Below, in pieces: positions 40,501 to 53,400 of a DNA stretch of 64,000 nt. How positions within the stretch are numbered: the first letter of the stretch is position 1; each line of letters opens with the position of its first letter. The DNA is from Kryptolebias marmoratus (Eukaryota > Chordata > Actinopteri > Cyprinodontiformes > Rivulidae). The notes under the pieces are model-generated. The model searched no databases. It saw nothing but the letters and a program-made list of their open reading frames with translations, and was not told the origin of the DNA. Position numbers and translations under genes: made by a program. The DNA is taken from the NCBI RefSeq assembly GCF_001649575.2, contig NC_051444.1, forward strand, positions 22,219,287-22,283,286. Reading direction: 5' to 3'.

Positions 40501-43500
40501 AATAAAAAAGAACATCCCAAGAATTTGCAGTTAGGATATATAATAAAATGAAACAACTAATGAAGTGTCATTAGCTAATTTGTAAGACCTAAACACCACA
40601 AAAAGTAAGACAATTCAGTCTTTTTTTTTTTCTTTGTTGTAACAATGTTCTTGGCAATAAATTCTACCAATCAGGTGCGTGATTGGCAGCACCTGTGAGC
40701 AACCACTGGTAATTCCATTTCTCCACAGCCTGACTCTATCCTCCAAGATGGTGTGCCTGCAGTGCCCCATGCCATTGAATAGCTGTGGGATCAGCTTGGA
40801 TGTGCTGTTTGTTCCAGAGTAACCAACACAACTACGTTGGCTGACTTCCAAACAAATCCCGGTTGAAGAATGGGATGCCATCCAACAATAGTGTGTGACC
40901 AAACTGGTGGGCAGCATGAGGAGAAGGTGCCAGGCTGTTTTGGCTGTCTACGGCCAATATGGCTTGTTTCTTCATTTTTCAATCCAGTAAACAATACCAA
41001 GCAAGAGCCAATACCTGAATAAGCTGTTTGGGATTGGAAGAGAAGATTTGGCAAATTCTTCATGGGTGCAACCCACATACTCAACTCTGCTGCTCAACCC
41101 ACAAATGCAATTTCCTTACAAATGCGGCACCATTTAAAGGAAGATAAACAGACTTTCCAATAGAATGAGATATTTTTCAATGAGGCATTGTTACAACAAA
41201 GGAATAGTCAACCACACACCTGCATACAGGCCTTATGTGAAACGGTTGAGACCAACCAATAAACAAGTAACAGTGCTGTCAAAGGAGAGCATCTTAACTC
41301 GACAGGATTGCATGGAAATGACTGACTGGAGCGTCTTCAGAGAAGCAGCCACCCTCAGTGACCACATGGATCTACAGGAGTACACAGTGACAGTTATGGA
41401 TTACATGAAGAAGTGCAAATGTGATTTAACAACAATGAAAACAATCACTGTATACTCAAACCAAAAATCATGGATGACCTGTGAGGTTTGCTCCCCGCTA
41501 AAGATCCAAGACATAGCTTTCCGAGAAGGAGATGCAGCAGCTCTGGAAACTAAAACAAACTGCAAGGAGCAACCTGACTTGGGTGATTAAGTAAGCAAAA
41601 CACCAATACACAGTGAGGATCAGCAATGACTTTGCATACAATAAGGATCCGGGACGTCTGTGGCAGGGATTTGAAACCATCACAGACTACAAAGCTTTCC
41701 CACAGATCTGCAACAGCAACCCCTCTCTCCCTGACAAGTTAAATATTCTCTATGCATGATTTGAGGCAACAAACAAAACACCTGCCCAGAAAGCCATACC
41801 ACAATCAGAGGGACATACAAACACACTCTGCCTCACACCAACCAGTATGAAAAGTCCTGTATGGCATCAACCCCCCACAAGGTAGCTGGGCTGGGCAACA
41901 TACATGGACAGGTCCTCAGAGACTGTGCTGACCAGCTGAAAAACATCCTCACAGACATCTTTATCACATCTTGTCACCAGGCTGTTGTCCTAAAATGCCT
42001 CATATCTGCCTCCATCATCCTCCTGCCCTCTAAATTTGACCCCCATCAGTATGTATATCGTGCAAAAAGATTTGTTGAGGATGCTGCATCTGCTGCTATA
42101 CATGTGGCTCTCAAACACCTTGAGCAAAAGGAGACATGTCAAGATGCTGTTTATCAATTTCAGCTCTGTGCTCAATACAAACATCCTACAGTATAAAAAC
42201 TTCTACAGAAGCTGAGCACGTTGGGCTTTACCACATGACACTTCAACCGGATCCTGGACTTTCTTACAGGCAGACCACAGTCAGTGAGGACAGGGAAGTG
42301 AACCTACAGCAGCATCACACTGGGAACTGGCTCCCCCCAGGGCTGTGTGCTCAGCCCTCTTCTGTTCACTCTGCCGACTCATCATAAAGTTTACAGTTGA
42401 CACAACGGTAATCTCATCAACAACAACAATGACTCATTGTACAGAGAGGAGGTGGAGCAACTGACCAGTTGGTGCAACAACCACTACCCCTCACTGTACG
42501 TGGAAAAAAAAAAAAACTAGATAGTTTAGGACTTTAGGAGGGGCAGCAGGGAGCACCCCCTGCTGATCATCAACGGTACTCCTGTTAAAAGGGTCAATAG
42601 CACAAAGGTCCTGGGGATGCACATTGCAGACAACATAATCTGGTCCATTAACACCACTGCCTTGATCTAAAAAGCACCAAAAATGCCTTCACTTCCTGTG
42701 TAGATTCGAAGGCCAAATCACCGACACCCATCATGAAAACATTCTACAGAGGGACAATGGAAACCATCCTGACCCATTGTATCACTGTTTGGTATGACAG
42801 CTGCTCTGCTGCAGATAGAAAACTCCTGCAAAGAACAGTGGGGTCAGCAGTGAGATCACTGGTGCCCCCCACTCCCCCTAGCGAACATTTATAAAGGCTG
42901 ATTTGTAAGAAAAGCCGTAAGCATCATGCTGGACCCCTGTCACCCCTCCCACCATTTTTGTGTTTCTACCCTCAGGTAGGAAACCGCAGAGCATTCAGGC
43001 CAAATCTCCAGACTGTGCAACAATTTTTTGCTTTGTTTTTATTCCTCAGGCCATCAGGATAGCAAACTCCCTTCACAAGCTTCCCCCCCTTCATTCTTCC
43101 TGTCATGGACTAAACAAATGCACATGCACTTTTATAAAACAAAAAATGCATAAAGCATTTTTTTCTCCCATAACCATGCTGCTTTTTAAATAATCTGTAT
43201 TTTATGAGATGCTTTATGTATGTTTTTAATAGTAATTTTTGTGTTTTATGGTATTTGTTAGTATGTTTCAAAGTGTGAATGTCTTTTCTACAGTGTGAAT
43301 TGCTTGATGTCTGGGGAGAATGATGGCTCTCTTTCACATACATTAAAGTGACAAAGAAACCTTTTAAATATCCTTACTTTTTGTGCTAAGTATATATAAG
43401 TTGAAGTTGGACGGAGAGAAATATGTGGACATGGATAAATCTAATCTAAGATCAGTCAGTTGAGTAACAGTACCCTGTTTGTCTGAACAGCTCACTGGAT

Positions 43501-46500
43501 GACAGATTTTGAAACCTAGATGCTCCAAACAAAATGACAGCCTTTGAATTAGTAGCAATATATGTTTTCACATGCAAAAAAGGTAAAGAAAAAAAGTGCC
43601 ACTATATTGGACAAACTCATACTTTTATGCTACTGTCACTTCATACAGCAACATAAAGGTATGAAATGTTTATGATTAGTCTGCTGTCACCATATGTAAA
43701 GAATTAAAATGATTTTTTGGTTCTGTACAGCCAGGCAAAGTCCTGTTAGCCCATAGTTTTGGTTCATTATGAACACACTGCTCTGCTTAAAATGCACAGG
43801 TAAAAATTTTAAATCCACTTTTTGTCAAGAACTTTTAAAAACTTAAAGAGTGAAGACTCGATTTAGCTACTAACAGGAGAATGAGGGCTAATATTACTCG
43901 TTTTCTGCTTGTGAAAATCTAAGCTGCTATAAATCGTGAATATTTAGAAACTGATTGGGGTGAAAACATTTTCAAGATGCCATCCCAATTTTTTCAGCTC
44001 AAAACTTTTCATCTTTAAGTAGCAATTTCCCATCAGAGCATTGAAAATTTCAAGTTGATATTGTCTGATAAATAAAATATCTTCACGAAAACCAGCAAAG
44101 AAAAGAGGTGCTAACCCGTATTATTACCAGCTCAGGGTAATTTGAATAAGCAGCTTCATCTAAACAACCTTCTGAATTATTAAAACCCAGCATGGAGAAG
44201 GAATAAACATCTGAGGGTGAGACAAGCCTATAAAGCTGTCTGAGTTAAATACGGCAGAACAGCTTTGGAGCGATGCTGTCTGACTGCATTCTGCTGAAGC
44301 CCCCATCCCTCACTTAGTCACCCCCGCCCTCGGGCCAACAAACAGCAAGTCTGACTCACAGGACATTTACATTTTCTGAACACTGTTACTGAGGAGGAAT
44401 CACAGCTTGAGTAACAGGATGACAGATTAGCCGTCCACAGAAGTCGGGACTTTGTGGATGCAGCAGCATGTTTAATCCCAACGAGTGAAGCCGCCTTCAC
44501 ATGCAGCATCAAAGAAGAACAATGTCTTGCCCTCGGCCTGCTGGGATGTATGGAGGAGAGAGTGGGCAGTGAGTGGCTATATTTACAGCTCTGACTAACA
44601 GCTAGCAGGAGATCTCCCTCCACACCTTCCCCGTCTCCTCATCAGATCTGAAACCACTCCAGGCCGGTTCCCCGAGAATAAACCTGTTTACAGATTCTAC
44701 TTTAATCTGGCTTTCAAAGCACCCCAGCTTTATCTTCTGGGTTTATTCCCCTACACTGTTACAGTGCTGTCAGATCTTAATCTCACACACACAGAGATTG
44801 AGTAATCTCTTCACTCAGACTTCTCATATGAATGAGGTCCGTGGGTAAATCCAGAGCTCCAATCAATGGCAGGTTATGGATTGTTGTGTCAATCTGTCGC
44901 ATCCAGAACATCACCCCCTGCTTTGTTTTGGTGAAAACAACTTTCACTTCAGTTTTACACTTTGATCACTGTTCTTAATACAACATTCTGCTGATTTATG
45001 GGATTTTGTGAGGTTTTGTTTGGGATGCTTTTTTTTTTTTCCTCCTGAACTATTTTGGATTAGTACCTCTAAGACATACAAACAAACAGTTTTGGAAAAA
45101 TTGGTAGTTTCAAAATTAAAAATAAAAACAAAATAAAAGGAGTAAATAATATCTGAATAAAAAAATAAAGAATATTTCTGAATAAGGACAACAGGTTTAA
45201 TTTGAACAGAGTAAATGATGTGCGGTGAAGCCAATGTCCCAACACGAGGACGCAGGTTCTCAGGAGGTTAAATCTGTTTCATTTCAGTTTTTTTTCCCCC
45301 TAAACCTTGCTAATCGTTTAATTGAATTTAATTAATTCAATCGAGTTTGTTTATGTAGTGCCAATCGTCAACAGGTGTCCCCTCAGGACATTTTAAAAAA
45401 GAAAGAGCAGAGAAAAGCAAATGGGTCTAATTTATGTCAAATCACACGCAATTCAATTCCATCCAGAACGGATCCAGGTTCAAAACCTATACAGTTTAAT
45501 TTAATCCAATTATAACAGTGTAATTAGGTTCAGAATATCACAAAATGCCTATAAGTGAAAAGTTGTCCATTTAAGGACACCAGTAGATTCCACCATGAGC
45601 AAGCATCTACAGCAAAATAAGAAATAACAGGGTTATAGTCTGGCACTCTTCAAAGGTGATCTTATTCTTACCCTAAAGGTAAAAACAAAAACACATAAAC
45701 CTCACTTATGGAAAGCTCATGTTTTTACACGTGAATTAAAAAGTAGCATTCCTTGAAGGAATGCATTTAGTCCACCACATTTCATGACAAGGTTTTAAAC
45801 AAAGATGTTACGTAATCTGGTAACACCCAAAGTATCTGTAGAGGGCACCTTTCAGGTAAAATCACACCAAATTTTAGCTTCTTTCTATAAAAGTAACAGT
45901 GTTTTCCTCATGTTATTACGTGTTAAATCCATGGCACCTTTGTGCAGTTTTCCTTAATGGTTTCTTTTTTTTTCAGCTCTTTTTCTGAAATAGCTCTGGA
46001 GTTTGAAGAAAAAGTCTGTTTTTACAGCCATGTGTCTTACCTCGTTTTATTTCTCTGCGTCTGACACTGAAACTGAACCCGTTTTTTGTTCACTTCCCAG
46101 ATTTGATCTGTCTGACAGAGACAAGTTCTTTGACAGCAAGACAAGAAGTTCAATAGTAAGTATAAGTCTTCCTAGTGATCGGCCGTTTAAGGGGGAACCG
46201 TTTCCATTTACATTCTGAGAATAAACTAATGACTGCAATACCCATGCTCATATATAGGCGTTTTTCTACATCTAATATACCCTTTATCCATCTTGCTTCT
46301 TTAAGCAAGGGAGGGGCTCCTTTGGCCTCTGCACAAAGCCATAACACCTACACAGAACTATCCAGTACCTCACTAATGACTAGATAATGTGATTGACCTC
46401 ACAGTATTGGATGGAGCAGTCCTTGGCTCTCGGTTGTGCTTCAGCTCACATCAATAAAACTCTGTGCAGTTCTTTGTATTTTACAGCTTCTGAAGTCGAC

Positions 46501-49500
46501 GTGAAACTCTGGCTTTTGCCTGATTTTATTTTTGTCCATCTGCTTCCATTTCTCTTGTGTTATAGCAAACGAAAAAAACTAATCAGCAGCTGTGTTTCTC
46601 CCGTGTCTTTGTTTTTAAGGCTGCTTTTAAGTTTCGTGTTTGTTTTCTTTTACTTTTTAATGTGTTTTGTTGTTTCTCCAGGTTTATGAGGTACTGAAGA
46701 GGACAAGATGCACGAAAGCCAAATATTCCATGGGTAAGGCTCCCGATCTCACCCATACAGAATAAATAAACATCTTTTGTATGTTTAGTCCTGTGTTTCT
46801 ATAGGGGTCCTTAAAATGAGGCCAAAACAATTGGAAAAAAAAAAAAAACACACAAAGCAACTTGATTTCTACTCTGTAGTCAAATCTGTTTCTCTACCCA
46901 TCTGAGGAGCTCTTTCTCAGTTCCACAGTGGAGCGAGTGGCGTTCAAAGCTTTAAACTGCATGAGACGCTCTGTTTATGCAAGCTACATTCACTTTCTTA
47001 AAGTTGACCATGACTCCAAAAAGTTCAAATTAAAGTTCCTTCTTGATCTTTACCCAAGCAGAGAAATGGTCAGATCACCAAAACAAAGTTCATATTTTAG
47101 ACATCTCTCACCACCGTTAGAACAAATGCTGACATTATCTGCGTTTAGATCTTTAGGATTTCAGGAATTGCAGATTTAATCTATAATTTTAGACAGATCA
47201 TTTCTTACAGCTATGTTGTGTTCCTATTATTGGCCGAGGTAAGGCAACATGGCAGCTTTTCTAAAAGGGATTTTTTTTTTTTTTACTTGGTAAAAACCAT
47301 GATAATGAAGGATTTAAAGTATTTTGTTTTGGTCAAGAAATGAATCATGAAACAGTTGCAGCAAGTCTGTCATATGTATCCCATCCTGAGCTTCGCTGAC
47401 ACGTTTTCCAACTGGAGCAACTACTTGCAAAGTGTTTATCTGGAATTCCTCTGACTAAAATATAAAAAGGAAAAAACTCCATGATAGGTTTTGATGTATT
47501 CTTGTAAATGTCCTTCCACATCGGTTTTTATGATAATTGCAATTTGTCAATTTAGCCGTCTTACATGGTTTTTTCTGGGCGTTACTGCTGTGTGTGTGTG
47601 TGTGTGTGTGTGTGGGTGTGTCAGGGTTTTAATCTTATTGCATGATCCTGTGTTCAGGGATCACCAGTCTGCTATCCAGTGGTGTCTACACAGCTGCTTA
47701 TCCTCTGCATGATGTGAGTACAACACATTCAATCACATTTTATTTCTCGGGATATCAGGAAATCTCCTCCCTGTTTATGTTTTGTCTTCATAAAACTTCT
47801 TTCTAAAAGATGCAATAATCACTCTTGAACAATGTTAATTTATTTATTTTTAGTTTATTTAAAAAAAGGTTAGATGTGATACAAAGTTATTTCATTTTTT
47901 TATCTCACTTTCTCAACATTCTGATTTGGTAAGACATTAATTGAAAACACTAAAGTGTTTTGTTAATTAACTTTTTGCTTTTAGGGGAGCTTGAATTTTC
48001 TTTAGTCATGTTTCAAATAAAAATTCTTTCAGATCAGCTTTTGACTTTCTCTTAAAGCCCAGGCATGGCCCCATTTGTTTCATTTTAATCCCCTTCCCAG
48101 GAATCACTAACTGTTTTTACTAAAATAAACTGATCGCACAGGAATACCATGACTACATAATGAAAAAAGCTCCTTGTGTGCTTAATAAACACTGCTGCAG
48201 ACGGCACGCTCTGACAACAGGACGATAAGCTTAATTTTCTAATGTAATTATAGCTATTTTTCTTTTTGGCACTGGTACAAATAGATTTAAGGAGGCAAGG
48301 AACAAACAAACAAGTTTTAAAAAGTCATGAAAAAGTAATGCGCTTTGGCGTTTCAATTGATTAAAAAAAAAGTAACCCTAAATTGTTGGCGTGTCCATGT
48401 GTGTGTGTTACAGGGAGACATTGAGGGGCTGAATGCAGAACTTAATGACAGAAAGGTAAGTGAATGATCCGATTAAGTCTAAATCATCAATTCAAAGACA
48501 AACAAAACTACACACACACACATAACAGTGCAGCTGAGAAAGCAGTAAGGAAGTGGCCTTTTGTTTGTGTGTTTCAGCTCACTACATGTTCATGCGCCTC
48601 AGTGGCAGCCTTTCATTGAAATACACAAACTCAAAGTGTCTCACATATGAAAAAGAAGGCCATGGTTATGTATTCTAAAAAGGGTTAAGTAGCATCTATG
48701 TAATTCACAGATCGTGTTTGTTTTTCCTGAAGAATTCCAAAGTAAATGGGCAAGTTTATTGTTATATTTATGCTCAGGGTTTGAGAAAAGTCTGACATTA
48801 GTTTCAAAAAAATGAAACCAGCAGTTATTGTAAAATAGTTTGGTTCTCCATCTGGAGTAGGCCACAACAAAATGCTACCCTCACTGTGACGCTAGCTTAA
48901 CATTTATTTTATTAGTATAAACATGTTAATTTAAAGGCTTAGCATTCCTTGGAGGAAAGAATACGGCCTGCCGCCTTTCATGCCAGAGTTTGAAACCAAA
49001 ATCATGGCATTGTAGCCAGTTTGGGCAAAACCTGAAGATAACATTTACACACAATGTCATGGGACTTCACAGGATCTTGTGTGATCTGTATGTGTTGAGA
49101 GTTGTTGTCAGCTACATGACATTTTAGCCGATTATCTGCAAAATTCTCTGACTTGTAGCCATTTTTGTATTGGCTAAGGTTGATCAGCTGTTAAAGTGAA
49201 TTGGGTTGACTCCAAAAGGTAATCAGTTGTACCTGTACTCCAGCCTTCTGCTGTGTAAGAAACAAAATAACAACTCAGTTGGAAAGACGCAGTTATCGCG
49301 AAGGCAGCAGAGTCATAAGTACTCTTCTGTTCTAGCAGGATCCTGAGAAAAGCGTCACCTCGGTGCGCCACATTAGCATCCTCGTATCATGTCCAAGTGT
49401 ACCTTTTGAAGGAGGGGTGCTTGGTGAGAAGTGGGAACAAGAGAAGGAAGATTTCATCATTGTTTGCTCTCAGGCTCAGCCGTGCCGTCTGTACACTCCG

Positions 49501-50401
49501 CTGCTCCTCGGCGAAGAAACACCTTCTTTTGTCGCTTTGCAGCTTGTTTCTCTGCCCGTGAACGGGGTGTGTAATTACGTGTGAAAATGTTCCACCGACT
49601 CAGCTGAGATGTGAATGTGATATTCTCCTTCTAGTTGTAGGACGGAGCGGAACGTCTACGCGGAGCACGAATGCAGTCATCTGCTCATTATTATTCAGCA
49701 TGACTGATCGCTCAGCAGTCATTTGCATAGAAATATGTTTTATTCTGCGGTGCTTAGATCACAGCGGAGGTGTGATGCGTGCTGCTCTTCTGTGTGTGTG
49801 TTTTTATTTTTTGTTTGTTTTTTCATTATCATACTAAATTATGATACAGTGGATCATATCGTCCTCCTCTTTCACACCATCCCTCTGCATGTCCTCCTTC
49901 AATACATCCATGAACCTTTTCTGTGGACTTCTCCTTTTTCTTCTCTCTTGAAGCTCCATATTCAACATCATTTGTCCAATATGTTTGCTATCCCTCCTCT
50001 ACACATGTCCAAACCATCTCAGCCTCTCTAATTGTGTCTCCAAACATGAGCTGTCCCTCTGTTCGACTCATTTCTAATCATGTCCAGTTTGATCCCTCCC
50101 AATGAAAATCCGAACATCTCATCCTCCTGTCTTTTTGCAAGTGCCACCATCTCCAAACAAAGAGAGCTACAATTCCATTATTTTTCAAAAAAGAATTATC
50201 TTGGTGTAAAACTTGAGCATGAAAGGCAGAGAGCGATGTGAATTCCCTCAAAGAACGCTACGTCTTTCATTTTATCTGAACACCTCCAATGCATAGTTAA
50301 CATTAAAAGTTTTTTTTCTCTTTTTTGTTATACTTGAAACTAAACCTGTTACTTTACTGTATATTAATGATAAAATTATTAGATTAATCAGTGTGTAACC
50401 A

Positions 50402-50462
<61 letters not shown>

Positions 50463-53400
50463 ACAAAAAGTATCAAAACTTTTCTTTGTTCCATTTGTTT
50501 TGTAGAGGGAGGAACTAAAGCAACTTGTTTGACATCACACCTAAAGAACAACCAAATTTAAAAATAATCAATGATCCAGTCCTGTACTGATGTATGAGCT
50601 TTAACAGTACTTGTTGACTCTGGGTTCTCTTCACAGCTGCTGTATGAACAGTGGGCCAGCTACAGCGTCTTTTACAAGTACCAGCCTATTGGACTCATCA
50701 GGTTTGTAGTTCTCTTGTCAAACCCATCGGGTGAATTACATAAACAAATCTGCTAGAGATGGTACTTTTGCTACATCAAAAATAACTTTATCTGCTGGCA
50801 GAAAAGGTACTGTCTCACTGGGCTGCGACGAGTTACCCATCAGCCTTTTTGAGGGAGTCTCCTGAATGTGTTGCAACATTGTTTGGGGTTCTCAGTTTCC
50901 TCGCTTGTGTCGCAAAGGTGCGCTGTCCTGTCTCTTGAATTATGAACATGTTGCACCAAATTTTCTCCCAAAACAGTCAGTCAGGTGTCACGAAGAGTCT
51001 CAAGAGCACAATAGCTGAATTATCACAAATGGATGGGAGCTCTCTTTACACCACAAACATGTCCAGGTCTAAAAGCCATGCTGATGAAAAATGATAATTT
51101 TTAAAAACTGGACCACATCTGCCTGTTTTTTTCATTTCTAAAGTGTTTTCCTGCTAATTAAATCATAAAGCCAACAAAAGGATGTAATCAGTCAGATTAA
51201 TGCAGCTGTGAAACTGGAATGAAAATGTGATTTTTAGTAAACAACTTCAATCTAATCACATCATTTCACTTTTTATGGAAAAGTTCATTGAGTGCTTATA
51301 TATTGACCACAAATACTTTTCCACAGGAAGTATTTTGGCGAGAAGGTTGGCCTTTATTTTGCCTGGATAGGAGTCTATACACAGATGCTTATCCCTGCCG
51401 CCATCGTTGGAGTCATTGTGTTTCTCTACGGCTGCGCCACGGTCGACGATAACATACCGAGGTACGCTGCTCGCACACAACGGGGGAAATGGTTATTAGA
51501 TCTCCTGCTGAGTTTGACAGCTCTTTGGTCTTTGCCCATGGTGATTGATGGGTTGGACTGGAAGAAATGGGTTGTGTGTTTTGTTTTTCCTCATTTCTTT
51601 TAAAAGAAAAAAAAGAAAGTTGAGTCTACAGCTAGCAACCTGCACCCTGTTCTAGTATGCTAAAGACAAATTTGGTCCACTTTTTATTAAGACTTGATTT
51701 GCATACAAAATGATCTGAAGCATTACCTCATTTTTAGATAATAAAAGTGTTGACACAATCGAGATGTTTTGCAGTGCGGCTTCAGTTTTGGGAAATCGTA
51801 GGTGTAGACCACACACACCCTCAAAACAGCTCCACCTGTTCACACACAAACACCAAAGTCATTAACGGACTTCACTTGTAAAAAGAGAGTCAGTTCAGGT
51901 TAGGCAGTGTGAAGACGCCATCAGGCAAATATTCAATATATTTTATTTTTGAGTCAGTGTGATGAGTTTTAGGGTAAAATTTACTTAATTTTTTACAAAA
52001 AAAAATCATCAATTTATTTTATTGTTCATAAGTTTATTTCACTGGCATGCTATAAAATTGTTTTATCCAAACTCAGAAACACAGTAAAATCCTTTAACCT
52101 TTTTTTTTTTTTTTACTTGCTATAAATAATAGAATTGCATGAGACAGAGCACGAGCTAACTAACGGGACTGATTTGAAAATCACCCTGTGTAATGTTCTT
52201 GTTTTATTTATTTATTTATTTTCTTTTTCCATGCAACTGAATCTAATAATTTATTCTGATGTCTCAATTTTTTTTCTGTTCTCCTACGACTCATTAAATC
52301 GATCCTTTATCCGTCTCTGTATTTTTTTGTTGTTGTTCTTTTTTGGAAGTATGGAGATTTGCGATGCCAGGAACAACATCACCATGTGTCCGCTCTGCGA
52401 CAGCGCCTGCAGCTACTGGAAGCTCGTGACAGCATGTGGCACGGCTCGAGCAAGCCACCTGTTCGACAACCCAGCCACGGTCTTCTTCTCCATTTTTATG
52501 GCCCTGTGGGGTAAGAATGCCATCACATCCCCCCCAAAAAAAACCTCTATGGGAAAATAGTTCAGATCCCACCTGCAGACTGGTGAAACGTTTGCCCAAT
52601 ACAAGGTGCGCAGCTAAGTGGTCCTCTGTTTCGGCTAATAACTTGGAAATTAACCTCTTTCTGTAGAGCTCTGACACCAACTTGAATCCTGACATCAAAT
52701 TTGCAACACAAATTCACTAGACTAACACACAGAGAGCCCTCTTCTGATGTCCTGCCAAACTTCGCAGCCATCTGTTAGCAGCAGCAGGGCTTCAGACTGC
52801 AGAAGTGTTGTGTTCAGATGAAGCTGGTATCTGACAGCGTCACCGCATGACAGCCATCTGGATTCATCTGCTGCTGACCCGAGGAGGCACAATACCACAA
52901 AAACAGCCTCTTTTTAAAAAACGGTATAATCAAAGGAAACAACATCACTTTAATAACAAAATGGCTACATGGGTGTGTCCATAAATGCAGATGAGAAGAC
53001 TCGCCTTCATGGTGCTGGGCTTTCTCCCATTGACTAATTTACACATCGGACCAATACCAGCCGAAAAATATTGAAGCCTGTGCTTCACAAAAGGATAAAT
53101 TCAGTTTCTTTGTTTGGCCAAAACAATCAAATTTAAATTTTACCAATCATTTTGTTGTTAGAAGTTCTCCGTGAAGTAAAAGCTCCAGGTGTGAGCTGTT
53201 GAGCAAAGTGGTGATGCCATTTGGAAGAGAAGATGGTGGACATGCAGGAGACTGTCCACTGATCCAAGTTTGTTGGTCTGACATGAAAATTGGACTGAGT
53301 GGGATTTAGGCTGGTTTAACATGTTTTAGTGAATTTTACAATTCTGGTTTAGTCAAACTGATGCAATAATTCTACTTTTAGAAACCTTATCTGAACATAT

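Larger units (their letters stand above)
43366..46100. other. Intron 5 sequence, mostly unrecognised
   Basis: Beyond the two repeats at 45330 and 45735 nothing is recognised. Confidence 0.5.
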
